From contig JAHQYN010000006.1 of NCBI GenBank assembly GCA_024421085.1, positions 1-60,518 on the forward strand: a DNA stretch of 60,518 nucleotides. The letters run 5' to 3'. The notes beneath the pieces are model-generated. The model was not told the DNA's origin. It saw only the letters and a list, made by a program, of their open reading frames with translations, and made no database searches. Below, in pieces: positions 52,314 through 60,518 of this stretch. Source of the stretch: Acidimicrobiia bacterium. GTDB lineage: Bacteria; Actinomycetota; Acidimicrobiia; Acidimicrobiales; Aldehydirespiratoraceae. Position numbers and translations under genes: made by a program. The stretch's first letter is position 1. Each line of letters begins with the position of its first letter.

Positions 52314-52537
52314 TTGTTGGTGTCGCAATTTTGGCGATTGGTGTGATCTTGGTGCTGGCTGGATCAATGAAGTCAGCGCAACACGTAAGAGGTGTTTTTG
52401 GAGACGTGAACCACGTGACCGCGAAACTGTCGGAAGGCACGGGTGTAGTCCCCAGATGGCTGAGCCTCGTAGTGCTCATCGGTTACGCGGCGATCGTGAC
52501 CGGAGCGATCCTTCTCCTAGTCCGTGTCGTTGCCTAA
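52310..52537 (+). CDS. Small two-helix membrane protein
   Basis: 75 residues from GTG 52310. Helices lie at about 3-20 ('VAILAIGVILVLAGSM') and 50-73. There is no known family. Composition is less G+C-rich than the window average. Its last 30 bp and the following 30 bp recur after the next gene (53204-53268), so it was probably part of a duplicated two-gene cassette with the lipoprotein. Confidence 0.6.
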   Translation: MIVGVAILAIGVILVLAGSMKSAQHVRGVFGDVNHVTAKLSEGTGVVPRWLSLVVLIGYAAIVTGAILLLVRVVA

Positions 52538-52565
52538 TCGATACCGTTTCAATGTCACCTTGAGG
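52502..52565 (+). repeat. Direct repeat, left copy
   Basis: About 64 bp running from the end of the small membrane-protein gene (GGAGCGATCC) through its stop to TTGAGG before the lipoprotein gene. It matches 53204-53268 at roughly three quarters of positions (TCCGTGTC, TGCCTAA and TGTCAC blocks). Confidence 0.7.
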
Positions 52566-52573
52566 AAAACCCG

Positions 52574-53194
52574 ATGACCTGTGACGGAGCCAAGATTCTT
52601 GCGGGCGCAGCGATGGCTGGAATGCTCTTGTTGATCTCAGGATGTGCCGTCGCTCATCCCGAAGGGGCTCCATCGTACGATGACATCGCCTCAACAAGCG
52701 AATCATACAAAACAGCGTTCTGCCGGCTGGAAGCTGCGACAGAGGCCGCTGATGCGGCGTTGGTGACTGCCTTTGACTGTGTAGATCTGTCCTGTCGTGA
52801 GGTGACTCTTCAAGCTGCTGACCGCGCACTCGAGACCGAGAATGATGTCTACCTGGAGTTCAGCCGCGCTATGGACGAAAGAATGAGCACCCTGATAGAG
52901 CTTACGACGGTCGAGCCTGAGGCGTGCCGCTCATGTTCCCGTTTCGTTACCGCGACAGATCTTCAACAAAGCGCGGAGAGAATGTTCCAGCGTGCAAGAA
53001 CTGTAGAAAACGCACTCTATTTGGAATTCCTAGGGTGTGACACCGATACATGCAGGGACCGCGTTCAGGATCGGTTGGAGCGAGAGGCTGTTCCCCGAAG
53101 AGCTGACGCAGCGCAAACGCTCAATGATGCGCAACAACAGATGTTTGATGCCGAGTCCGCGATGCATCAAGAAATGGCTGATGCGAACAAATGA
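52574..53194 (+). CDS. Cys-rich helical lipoprotein of unknown function
   Basis: 206 residues with a lipobox 'LISGC' (Cys24). The mature part is helical and contains repeating units with paired cysteines ('CVDLSCREVT', 'CRSCSRFVT', 'CDTDTCRDRV'), each followed by 'E(N)xxYLEF'-like helices, suggesting internal duplication and disulfides. No family is known to me. Lower G+C than the flanks. Lies between the two copies of the direct repeat. Confidence 0.65.
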   Translation: MTCDGAKILAGAAMAGMLLLISGCAVAHPEGAPSYDDIASTSESYKTAFCRLEAATEAADAALVTAFDCVDLSCREVTLQAADRALETENDVYLEFSRAMDERMSTLIELTTVEPEACRSCSRFVTATDLQQSAERMFQRARTVENALYLEFLGCDTDTCRDRVQDRLEREAVPRRADAAQTLNDAQQQMFDAESAMHQEMADANK

Positions 53195-53203
53195 GTGCTG
53201 CGC

Positions 53204-53268
53204 TGGAGCGATCCCTTTCGTAATCCGTGTCCCTGCCTAACAGACACCTGTTCAGTGTCACGTTGAGG
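53204..53268 (+). repeat. Direct repeat, right copy
   Basis: Counterpart of 52502-52565. In frame it reads 'GAIPFVIRVPA' then stop, the degenerate equivalent of the end of the small membrane protein ('GAILLLVRVVA'). It therefore marks a former second copy of that gene. Confidence 0.7.
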
Positions 53269-53295
53269 TCGGACGGGTATGAGCCACACGATTCG

Positions 53296-54258
53296 TTACG
53301 TTGTTCGTGCTCCCACTAGGTATTCGTAGGCGGTGTTGAACTCAGCGGTTTTGGTGGTCGCGTCGTCTTTCCGGTCGGCTGAGACCAAATCAGGATGGTG
53401 CTGTCGGACTAGTTTCAAGTACGCCTCTCGAATGTCAGCCGTGGTGGCGTGCTCATCTAATCCGAGAACCTTAAGCGCTTCTGCCTTCTGTGGGTCATGG
53501 TCCGATGTCAGCACCTGTATGACGGCCGCAAGCCTGCCCAGAGCCTCCTCTTGTGAGCAACCCCATAGGTCGCGTATGACCCTCACGATGGCTGCTTCTT
53601 CATCGTTGGTGAGCACACCATCGGCGACCGCTATTTCCATGGTGGATCGAATGAGCAACCACTTCAGTTCATCTGGTACGCAAGCCGGTTCGAGGTCGGT
53701 GTAATCTGCCGACAGAAGATACAGATGAGCGTCTTCTAGCGACAGCGCACCGTCGCTCGCAATGACTAGGATTCGCTTCGCGCTCTCCCAACCCGCGGTA
53801 CCGACACCCTCCTGGGCAGCCACATGCTTGAGAACCGCCGCGATCGACATCGCAACGCGGGCAGCGCGCAGACGCTCGTTTGTTCTGGCAGCGGCCTCGC
53901 GTCCGGCTTGGCGGGCGGCTTCGAGGTCTGAAGCGGCGGCGATCTGGGCATCGAATTCGGCTTCCGATGATCGGCCGGAGTGGGTTCCGAAAGCGTGGCG
54001 ATAACGCCGGTTCTCACGTACAGACTGAATGACAGGCCAACAAGCCAACATGATCAAGGCCACCCCACCAAAGAACATCAGAGCACCCGCAACCGGACCG
54101 GACATCTCCCCAGACCCCTCATTTGCATAGCACGTGTAACTAAGTGCTCTTCTCTGTCCGCCGAAGTCCACCGAAGCGCACATGTCGTCGAGCAGCACAT
54201 CGCACCCGCCCAAGACGAATGTCACGCCGCCCACCACTGCGACAATTCGCCAAAACAC
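53296..54258 (-). CDS. Membrane protein with TerB-like and C-terminal J domains (DjlA-like)
   Basis: 320 residues from GTG 54258. Two N-terminal helices lie at about 5-20 and 55-77. An Ala/Arg-rich coiled segment follows (100-150). A TerB-like helical domain lies at about 200-255 ('EIAVADGVLTNDEEAAIVRV'). A J domain with His-Pro-Asp at 288-290 ('RQHHPDL') sits at the C-terminus. The TerB-J order matches DjlA-type co-chaperones that recruit DnaK to the membrane; here the J domain closes the protein. Neighbours give no clue to clients. Confidence 0.8.
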   Translation of the reverse strand: MFWRIVAVVGGVTFVLGGCDVLLDDMCASVDFGGQRRALSYTCYANEGSGEMSGPVAGALMFFGGVALIMLACWPVIQSVRENRRYRHAFGTHSGRSSEAEFDAQIAAASDLEAARQAGREAAARTNERLRAARVAMSIAAVLKHVAAQEGVGTAGWESAKRILVIASDGALSLEDAHLYLLSADYTDLEPACVPDELKWLLIRSTMEIAVADGVLTNDEEAAIVRVIRDLWGCSQEEALGRLAAVIQVLTSDHDPQKAEALKVLGLDEHATTADIREAYLKLVRQHHPDLVSADRKDDATTKTAEFNTAYEYLVGARTT

Positions 54259-54458
54259 GAGACAGAGGTTACACGCCCCAACCTTACGTGAGTGGTTTCT
54301 TTGGTTTCAGTGCGCTTTGTCCGTGGCTTGACTAATGCGCTCTCGCTGGCTTGCCACCTTTTTCCGGAGGCACACCAAAGAGATGATGCGTCAGAATTGA
54401 TCGCCGGTTAGGAATCGGTCAACGGTGATGGACGAGCGTTGATGTAGGTTCAGGGGCC

Positions 54459-55148
54459 ATGTCGGACGATTCAACAGGCAACGAAGCGGAGACCAGCGGG
54501 AACGGCCCGATCGGCTTGACCGAGGCGTACGCGGTTCAGAGTCCCGACGACAATCGTGCCCTGTACGCCAAATGGGCAGACACCTACGAGTCCGAGTTCG
54601 CCGTCCCCCGGAGTTATACGGGCCCCCGCACTGCGGCGGAGGTGCTGTGTGAGGGTCTGTCGGGCTCGGGACCGGTGCTCGATGCTGGCTGTGGCACCGG
54701 GCTTGCCGGCGAGCATCTCCGAACTCTTGGAGTTGCTGTTGTCGACGGTTTCGACATTTCGCCAGAGATGCTGGCCAAGGCTCGTGCCAAGACCGCAGCC
54801 GACGGCAGCCCGGTCTACCGCAAGACCGTCGAGGTCGACCTCACCGGACCCGTCGATATCGCCGACGACACCTACGCTGGCATCGTCAGTATCGGCACAT
54901 TCACGCACGGCCATGTCGGACCCGAAGCCATCGAAGAGCTCTTGCGCATAGCCTGCCCCGGTGCCCGCGGCGTGATTGGTGTGCACTCCTCGATTTTCGA
55001 GTCGGACGGCTTCAAGGATCGTTTCGAACGCTACGAGGCCGAGGGTGTCATCCATGGTCTCGAGGTCCAGTTTCGTGGGGCGTATGAGGATGCCGACGGC
55101 AGCGACCCCAATCAAATGGTCTATATGGCCGTTTTCACTGTCGTCTGA
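54459..55148 (+). CDS. Class I SAM-dependent methyltransferase (METTL27-like), copy 1
   Basis: 229 residues. 'LYAKWADTYESEF' precedes the SAM-binding motif 'VLDAGCGTGL' (73-82), and 'DGFDISPEMLAKAR' binds the ribose. The set resembles METTL27/WBSCR27-type methyltransferases. The substrate is unknown. A tandem paralogue follows at 55472, very similar over its whole length, and the bases before both ATGs (TAGGTTCAG.GGC) are also conserved, showing that the 5' region was duplicated too. Confidence 0.87.
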   Translation: MSDDSTGNEAETSGNGPIGLTEAYAVQSPDDNRALYAKWADTYESEFAVPRSYTGPRTAAEVLCEGLSGSGPVLDAGCGTGLAGEHLRTLGVAVVDGFDISPEMLAKARAKTAADGSPVYRKTVEVDLTGPVDIADDTYAGIVSIGTFTHGHVGPEAIEELLRIACPGARGVIGVHSSIFESDGFKDRFERYEAEGVIHGLEVQFRGAYEDADGSDPNQMVYMAVFTVV

Positions 55149-55471
55149 TCACCGGTCGGATCCCCTTGGCGTTGTCGCCGGTGTCAAGGTGTGCTCGGCA
55201 GGGTGGGGGAGGTCCTTTACGTCGGTGTGGGCTATGGCAGGACCGTTGTTACCCAGCGCACGCGTTCGGCTGGTCTCGGTCAGAAGGTGATGGTGTTGTC
55301 GGTGGCGATCACGCAAGCGTGGGAGATGCCCCGGGGCTAAAGCCTTTCGGGCGCCGGCAGGTGCGTCGGTCTGGCCGCAAACACCCACTAACCCCGACCC
55401 GAATGAACACCGACTAATGGTCGTCGCCGACACGATGCGGCCTCTGAAGGTTGGCGGTAGGTTCAGTGGCT
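55149..55471. other. Spacer between the two methyltransferase genes
   Basis: About 320 bp without a recognisable gene. Only the last 30 bp before the second ATG resemble the region before the first ATG. Short ORFs on both strands lack motifs. Confidence 0.5.
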
Positions 55472-56155
55472 ATGTCGGGTGACCCAGCTGCGCATGAAAC
55501 AGGGGCCGGCCGACCGATCAGTTTGAGTGAGGCGTACGCGGTCCAGAGTCCCGACGACAATCGTGCCCTGTACGCCAAATGGGCTGACACCTACGAGTCC
55601 GACTTCGCCGTCCCCCGGCGGTATATCTACCCCCGCGCTGCGGCCGAACTGCTCTGTGAGCGCTTCTCGGGCTCGGGGCCGGTGCTTGACGCTGGCTGTG
55701 GCACCGGGCTCGTGGGCGAGTATCTGCGAGATCTCGGTGTCGCCGTGGTCGACGGAATCGACATTTCGGTGGAGATGCTGGCCAAAGCTCGCGCCAAGAC
55801 CGCCGCCGACGGCAGCCCCGTCTACCACAAGACCTTCGAGGTCGACCTGACCGGCCCCGTCGACATCGTCGGCGACACCTATAGCGGCATCATCAGCACC
55901 GGTACGTTCACCCACGGCCACGTCGGACCCGATGGCATTGCCGAACTTCTGCGTATTGCTCGCCCCGGCGCCTGCTGCGTTATCGGCGTGAACGCCTCGA
56001 TATTCGAGCCGGACGGCTTCAAGGATCGTTTCGAACGCCATGCCACCGAGGGTGCCATCAACGGTCTCGAGGTCCACTTCCGCCAAGTGTACGAGGGTGC
56101 CGACAGCAGCGACCCCGATCAAATGGCTCAGATCGCCGTTTTCGCCGTCGGCTGA
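55472..56155 (+). CDS. Class I SAM-dependent methyltransferase (METTL27-like), copy 2
   Basis: 227 residues from ATG 55472 ('MSGDPAAH'), chosen by alignment with copy 1; the TTG at 55451 is less likely. 'VLDAGCGTGL' is at 71-80 and 'DGIDISVEMLAKARAKTAAD' follows. Most differences from copy 1 are in the extreme N-terminus and the C-terminal third ('ACCVIGVNASIFEPDGF'). A 59-bp repeat array begins 15 bp after its stop. Confidence 0.87.
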   Translation: MSGDPAAHETGAGRPISLSEAYAVQSPDDNRALYAKWADTYESDFAVPRRYIYPRAAAELLCERFSGSGPVLDAGCGTGLVGEYLRDLGVAVVDGIDISVEMLAKARAKTAADGSPVYHKTFEVDLTGPVDIVGDTYSGIISTGTFTHGHVGPDGIAELLRIARPGACCVIGVNASIFEPDGFKDRFERHATEGAINGLEVHFRQVYEGADSSDPDQMAQIAVFAVG

Positions 56156-56169
56156 TCGCCGCTCCGTCC

Positions 56170-56430
56170 GCTGCGGGTGTTGGTTGCCGGTTCGCGGTCC
56201 GCTTTCGTTGGTCTGGTTGTGACGGTTCGCTGCGGGTGTTGGTTGCCGGTTCGTCGTCCGCTTTCGTTGGTCTGGTTGTGACGGTTCGCTGCGGGTGTTG
56301 GTTGCCGGTTCGTCGTCCGCTTTCGTTGGTCTGGTTGTGACGGTTCGCTGCGGGTGATGGTTGCCCCGGTTCGTCGTCCGCTTTCGTTGGTCTGGTTGTG
56401 ACGGTTCGCTGCGGGTGATGGTTGCCGCCG
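56170..56430. repeat. 59-bp tandem repeat array between convergent genes
   Basis: Four units of 59 bp (the fourth is 61 bp) start at 56170, 56229, 56288 and 56347, with a partial fifth at 56408. Each begins GCTGCGGGTGTTGGTTGCCG and ends TGGTTGTGACGGTTC. Units are nearly identical, with no unique spacers and no strong palindrome. The minus strand reads as several overlapping Thr/Asn/Arg-rich ORFs that I regard as spurious. Confidence 0.95.
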
Positions 56431-56539
56431 ATCGGTTGCCGGGATTGCGGACCGTTGGCCACAAGTCTGGTTGGAGAATTGCAGTCGGTTCTGCGGCTTT
56501 CCGATGGACCCATGGACCGGCACCGGAGTGCCGCCCTGT

Positions 56540-57742
56540 TCAGTCTGGGTTGGGCGGGGGCTTCAGGTAGAACTTCTTGGTGGTGGGGTGTTGGTGAACC
56601 TGCCAGCCCTGGTCGTGGATCTTGTGGTGGCACGCGTCGCACACCAGCAGCAGGTTGCCTAGGTCGGTGGGCCCGTTCTTGGACCACCAGACGATGTGAT
56701 GGACTCGGCACCACAAGGGATTGGCCTCACAACCGATGCAGTGCTCGTCCCGGGCGGTCAAGGCCATCCGTTGAGCTTCAGAAGCGGTGCGTCGGCTACG
56801 GCCGAGCCACAGGTTCTGCGTATCGGCATCGAAGATCGAGGGCAGAATCTCGGCATCAACGGCCAGGTCGCGCAACTCGGTGACTGGGATGGGTGTGCCG
56901 TCAGCGAGCCGGGCATTGACCAACTGTTGTTTGATCACATCGAAGTCAGCCAACACCAGCAGGTTCGTGCCCTGCTTCTTTCTCCGCTTCTTGCCCTTCC
57001 CGTTGGTGGTGCTGTCTGTGGAGTCGTTGGACTCGTCGCAGATCAGCTCAGCCAGCGCGTCAGCCATGCGTTGTTGGGGCGTGCACCGACGGCTCGGGTC
57101 TTCGCGGTGCCACAACTCGCGTTCCTTCGCCGTCAATGCGGTTGCAATACGGGTGCCTGTGATCCGATCGAACTGGGCCGACAAGACGAACATCCCGGTC
57201 TCGGGACTCTCGAATATCCGAGCCGAACGACGTTGACGTTGCCGATCCAGCAACCCCTGTCCGTCATCGCCTGAGCGGTCTTGTTGATGACGTCTTACAG
57301 TCTTGGCGAACCGGTCGTAATTCTCAGTACGAGCCGCCTCGACCAGGACAACCTCGTCGACTGGCCCCTCAGACGATGCACGCGCGATCAACCGGGCGTG
57401 CCCAGCGGGGATCTCGCCGTCAGCCAGGGCATTGGAAGTGTCGGGCAGTTGTTGAAGCCGGGTTGCCGTCTCGACATCGCGTTTCGCTTCGCGTTTCGAG
57501 GACAACAACTCGTCGCTGGCGATCAACTGAGCGTCAACCGCTGATGTGCGCCGACCCAGCTCCCCAAGAATCTGAGCCTTCATCGCCGCCAGCCGCGACT
57601 CACCACGCCCCACCAACTGCAACTGCGCCCGCAGACCCTTCGCGGACAATCCGGCAACATCCACCACTCCGACACACACCGCGTTGCAACACTGAGCACC
57701 TCCGATCGTGGCGTCTGGGTCGAGAGCAGGGGCTGATTGCAT
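56540..57742 (-). CDS. DUF222 / HNH endonuclease (13E12 repeat family)
   Basis: 400 residues from ATG 57742 ('MQSAPALDP'). The helical DUF222 domain ('GEIPAGHARLIARAS') fills the first two thirds. A Lys/Arg-rich loop lies at about 255-265. The C-terminal HNH domain has 'CIGCEANPLWCRVHHIVWWS' and 'LLLVCDACHHKIHDQGW', with the zinc Cys pairs and catalytic His-His. These genes are multi-copy in many actinobacteria and are suspected mobile or homing-type elements; targets are unknown. The longer frame to 57781 is possible. Confidence 0.88.
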   Translation of the reverse strand: MQSAPALDPDATIGGAQCCNAVCVGVVDVAGLSAKGLRAQLQLVGRGESRLAAMKAQILGELGRRTSAVDAQLIASDELLSSKREAKRDVETATRLQQLPDTSNALADGEIPAGHARLIARASSEGPVDEVVLVEAARTENYDRFAKTVRRHQQDRSGDDGQGLLDRQRQRRSARIFESPETGMFVLSAQFDRITGTRIATALTAKERELWHREDPSRRCTPQQRMADALAELICDESNDSTDSTTNGKGKKRRKKQGTNLLVLADFDVIKQQLVNARLADGTPIPVTELRDLAVDAEILPSIFDADTQNLWLGRSRRTASEAQRMALTARDEHCIGCEANPLWCRVHHIVWWSKNGPTDLGNLLLVCDACHHKIHDQGWQVHQHPTTKKFYLKPPPNPD

Positions 57743-57959
57743 GAATGTCACACTACGCACCCACTGTGACAACCACTTCAAATTATCCGAAATCTATGAA
57801 ACATCAGCGAAAATATCACCCAGGCTCGGTTCGTTTCCGGTTCAGACACAGCGATTCAAGCTGCGCACTCCTGCTCCCCAGCGCCTATCCGGCATGGTTT
57901 TTCGGGTGACTCCCGTAGGCTTGAGATCGCCCTGAGGGTCTGAACAAGGTGGTAATCGG

Positions 57960-58883
57960 ATGCATGGAAGTCGATGGCGGATGTTCGTCGCAGCACTGGC
58001 AACGGTGGCCGTTGTGCTCTTCGGAGCGGTGGCGTGCGGCGACGATGACGACGGCGGAGCGACAGCGGGCCCACCGGCCAAGACCGAGCGGGACGCGTAC
58101 ACCAAGTGGTATGTGCAGCAGGCGCTGGACCGGTACGAGGAGACCGGCGGAGAAGCCACGATCGACTACTACAACAATGAGGCGGGCTCCGACGACCAGT
58201 GGTACCTGTTCATCATGGACGCAGACTCGGGTCTCCTTGCCGCCCATGCCACCATCCCCTCGCGGGTTGGCACCAACTCGGGCGAGCGGGTGGACATAAC
58301 GGGATACGCCTACGGCCCGGTCCTGAAGGCCTCCGATGAGGACGGGCAATGGGTTGACTACGTCTTCTACAACCCGCAGACCGACGACGGCGGTACCAAA
58401 CACACCTGGGCCGTTCGACGGGACAATCTCATCTTCGCGTCGGGCTGGTACGAGGACTCCTATCCCTCGCCCCCGCCCAGCAAGGCGGAGCCTGGTTCCT
58501 ACACGCAGGCGTTCGTCGAGGACGCGGTGTGGTTCTACGAGAGCAACGGCCGCGATGCCCTGATCGAGCATTTCAACGACCCCGACAGCACCGATCCCGC
58601 GAGTGTGGAGGACCAGTGGTACGGGTTCGTCACCGACCTCGACGGTGTGGTGGTGTCTCATCCCACGTTCCCGGACAACGTCGGTATGACTCTTCACGAA
58701 CTTCTCGGCGCCACCCCCGAGGGCCTGGTCGCCGCCGACGAACTGATGACCGCCACCGAGACGGGCAATTGGGTGGACTACTCCTATACCAACCCCCTGA
58801 GCGGTGATTGGGAGACCAAGCACACCTGGATCGTCAAGCGGGACGACATCCTCATCGGCTCAGGCTGGTACGAAGCCGGCTAG
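57960..58883 (+). CDS. Lipoprotein with two cache-like domains
   Basis: 307 residues with lipobox 'FGAVAC' (Cys26) and an acidic Asp run after it. Two homologous domains lie at about 45-165 and 178-307, each with 'YxQxxxxxxxxxYExxG', 'DDQWYLFIMD' / 'EDQWYGFVTD', 'GQWVDYVFYNP' / 'GNWVDYSYTNP', and a final 'GSGWYE'. They match the single domain of the lipoprotein at 45965. Probably an extracytoplasmic ligand-binding protein; no partner kinase or chemoreceptor is adjacent. Confidence 0.78.
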   Translation: MHGSRWRMFVAALATVAVVLFGAVACGDDDDGGATAGPPAKTERDAYTKWYVQQALDRYEETGGEATIDYYNNEAGSDDQWYLFIMDADSGLLAAHATIPSRVGTNSGERVDITGYAYGPVLKASDEDGQWVDYVFYNPQTDDGGTKHTWAVRRDNLIFASGWYEDSYPSPPPSKAEPGSYTQAFVEDAVWFYESNGRDALIEHFNDPDSTDPASVEDQWYGFVTDLDGVVVSHPTFPDNVGMTLHELLGATPEGLVAADELMTATETGNWVDYSYTNPLSGDWETKHTWIVKRDDILIGSGWYEAG

Positions 58884-58973
58884 GTCGGTCTGCAGGGTGA
58901 GTCTGGCCCGCGGGCCGCGTGTGCGAGCGAAGACATTGCTGGGCAGAACGACTGGTTGTCGAGTTCGTGCGTG

Positions 58974-60164
58974 TCAGAGGGTCCACATGTACGCGTCGGC
59001 AAGCAGGGCACCGCCGTCGGGTCCGAACTCGGCGCCGCCAACGACCACGATCGCGTCACCTACTGAAGCGGCTCGGCGCGTCACGAACGTCTGATTCTCG
59101 ATGTCGCTCGAACTCGGGTCGGTCTCGGAGTCGAGCGGGGCGAGTTCGAACCACTCGTCGGTGGTGGCGTCGAAGAAAGCGCCTCTCGTGCTTCCGGCAA
59201 CAAGATCTGTGCCCGAGATGCCGCCGGAGGACGAGATGTCTTTGCGGCCCCTGCCCGGTGCGTTCGGGAGCTCGCCCCACTCGTTGGTGGTGGTGTCGAA
59301 CACGGCACCGTAGGGAATGCATCGGCCGTAATTGTTGGTTTCTCCGCCGTCAGCGCAGCCGAGCACGGGCGCGATCAACCGATGCCGGTCGACTAGCGCT
59401 GGGGCCGGGCCGATCGTGTCGGCGGTCGGCAAGGCGGTCCAGGCACCGTCTTCGTATCGGGCGGCTCGGGTGTACGACGGTCCACCGGCACCGCCGGGCG
59501 ATTCGACGAGCGCCTTGCCGAACAGAAAGAGCGTTTCGCCGTTCCAGACCATCGATCGACTGTAAGAGGGGCCGAGAGGATCGTCGGGCAGTTCGCTCCA
59601 CGACTGCTCGGCGGGGTCGAACACCCAGCCCGGTACTGGGCCGGCCTCATGCGTGCGCCCATAGAGGACGATGGTGTCGTCGGTGGCGACAACTGAATTC
59701 CTCCCCAATGGGGCAGTATCGTCCGGCAGATCCATCTGTACCCAGGCATCGTCGCTTACGTCGTAGGCGATGAGTTCCCGGTGCCCGGGGCCCAGGCCTC
59801 GGGTGAGAGCGAACACCTGGTCGCCGAGCACCGCGGTGTCGGCGACCAGCGTCGGAACCGGCAGGTCCGCGATCGGTCGCCACTCGTTCAACGAGCGATC
59901 GAAGGCCGCCCCGTCGGAATAGGCGACGGAGTCACCGTAATCGCAGTCGGCGCCGACCCCGCACAGGAGGTCGGTGCCGCCGAACACGATCACGTCATCA
60001 CCAACACCGACGATGTTCGCGTCGTCGCGGCTGCTCAGCGGCGGATCAGGCAGCCGGTCCCAACCGCCGCGTTCGGCAAGATCAATCGGCTTGTCCTGAC
60101 CGCATCCCGCCAGGCCCAGTACCACCACGCTAAGCACTCCCAGACCGATCCTCACAGCACTCAT
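58974..60164 (-). CDS. Kelch-like beta-propeller lipoprotein
   Basis: 396 residues from ATG 60164. The signal peptide ends in the lipobox 'GLAGC' (Cys21). Repeats such as 'DDVIVFGGTD', 'DTIVLYGRT', 'GETLFLFGKA' and 'DAIVVVGGAE', each followed by a 'W..LP' strand, form a Kelch/galactose-oxidase-type propeller. Function unknown; probably binding at the cell surface. Starts 13 bp after the ankyrin gene stop and may be co-transcribed. Confidence 0.8.
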   Translation of the reverse strand: MSAVRIGLGVLSVVVLGLAGCGQDKPIDLAERGGWDRLPDPPLSSRDDANIVGVGDDVIVFGGTDLLCGVGADCDYGDSVAYSDGAAFDRSLNEWRPIADLPVPTLVADTAVLGDQVFALTRGLGPGHRELIAYDVSDDAWVQMDLPDDTAPLGRNSVVATDDTIVLYGRTHEAGPVPGWVFDPAEQSWSELPDDPLGPSYSRSMVWNGETLFLFGKALVESPGGAGGPSYTRAARYEDGAWTALPTADTIGPAPALVDRHRLIAPVLGCADGGETNNYGRCIPYGAVFDTTTNEWGELPNAPGRGRKDISSSGGISGTDLVAGSTRGAFFDATTDEWFELAPLDSETDPSSSDIENQTFVTRRAASVGDAIVVVGGAEFGPDGGALLADAYMWTL

Positions 60165-60177
60165 ACCAGTCTGACGA

Positions 60178-60518
60178 TCACCGCGCACGATTGGTTCCCT
60201 GCAAGACACCCATGAGCTCGCGAATGGCGGTTGCGGATTCGCTGTTGTCGTCGCAGGCGCGGGCCCATCCGGCGGCGTCGGAGTGGTGGGTGTCGTCTTG
60301 GATTGTGGTCGCCGCGCCACGATCGAGCAGTAACTGGACCATGTCTCGGCGCTGGAACTGGACCGCGAAATGCAGCGCTGTTGTGTTGCGAAGGGGCGCG
60401 CGTCGATGTCTGCGCCGCTCTCGAGGAGGTAGTTGACGACGGCGCGCCGGTTGTTCAACGCTGCGAAAACGAAGGCCTCGCCGAGGATCTCGCTCGGGTC
60501 GTCGGAAGGCGCCGCGCC
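60178..60518 (-). pseudogene. Ankyrin-repeat protein gene, frameshifted, 5' end outside window
   Basis: From the window edge the frame encodes 'LNNRRAVVNYLLESGADIDAR', an ankyrin repeat. Near 60396-60402 the frame changes, and the next repeat continues in another frame as 'NTTALHFAVQFQRRDMVQLL' and 'LDRGAATTIQDD', ending at TGA 60178. One missing base in the CCCCTTCGC stretch would explain it. It could be a true pseudogene or a sequencing error; programmed shifting is unlikely. Confidence 0.7.

Noticed and set aside
56170..56430. CRISPR-like array
   Set aside because: Units are head-to-tail copies without unique spacers, and no cas genes are present in the window.
55463..56464. Minus-strand ORF through the 59-bp array and second methyltransferase
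   Set aside because: The methyltransferase on the plus strand is clear; the ORF just reads the array and antisense.

Overview
This window looks like chromosomal DNA of a high-G+C actinobacterium. A free-living, possibly uncultivated member of the Acidimicrobiia fits best, but that is inference, not proof. Pointers are the G+C-rich codon use, a DUF222/HNH (13E12-type) endonuclease, an RmlABCD set with a long RmlA, many acyl-CoA and aromatic-type catabolic enzymes, and GTG/TTG starts. No rRNA or tRNA gene was recognised.

Layout. Positions 1-6.2 kb hold the tail of a DUF499 ATPase, an SDR, a dienelactone hydrolase, an archaeal-type ATPase behind a five-unit 16-bp palindromic array, a TauD-type dioxygenase, and gene fragments around a DUF433 antitoxin. 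Positions 6.4-15.5 kb carry two catabolic clusters on the minus strand: cupin-ALDH-FAH, and a glutamine-synthetase-like ligase with an ALDH. An N6-adenine methyltransferase and a broken DUF6119 gene sit between them. Both clusters show decay: a truncated MarR gene, a truncated GntR gene and a P450/ferredoxin fusion scar. Positions 15.8-21.5 kb encode a copper-type P1B ATPase, leucyl aminopeptidase, an actinobacterial protein of unknown function and a rhodanese-MoeB fusion.

Positions 21.6-37.9 kb form a cell-surface polysaccharide locus: flippase, RmlA/C/B/D, a YbhN-like membrane protein, DUF354, a membrane glycosyltransferase, a SpoIID/LytB protein with three SLH domains, GT2, a CsaB-like pyruvyl transferase, a Wzm/Wzt exporter and uridine kinase. 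An SLH protein next to a CsaB-like enzyme suggests SLH anchoring on a pyruvylated wall polymer. Positions 38-43.2 kb hold enoyl-CoA hydratase, amidohydrolase, acyl-CoA dehydrogenase and a TIGR00266 protein. At 43.3-44.4 kb lies selD, whose true 5' end contains an in-frame UGA at the catalytic Cys position, so SelD itself appears to be a selenoprotein. Positions 44.7-49.2 kb are an ion-transport group (channel-like protein, MgtE-like protein, PhoU/TrkA-C protein), with a small lipoprotein inside it. The rest holds a DUF2723 protein, an IS30 remnant, a lower-G+C small-protein patch, tandem methyltransferases, an HNH protein, lipoproteins and a frameshifted ankyrin gene.

The most distinctive global property is repeats. 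At least a dozen short tandem arrays sit at gene ends, several include the stop codon, and three lie inside coding sequence. A dispersed intergenic repeat occurs three times. I see no CRISPR array and no complete insertion sequence.
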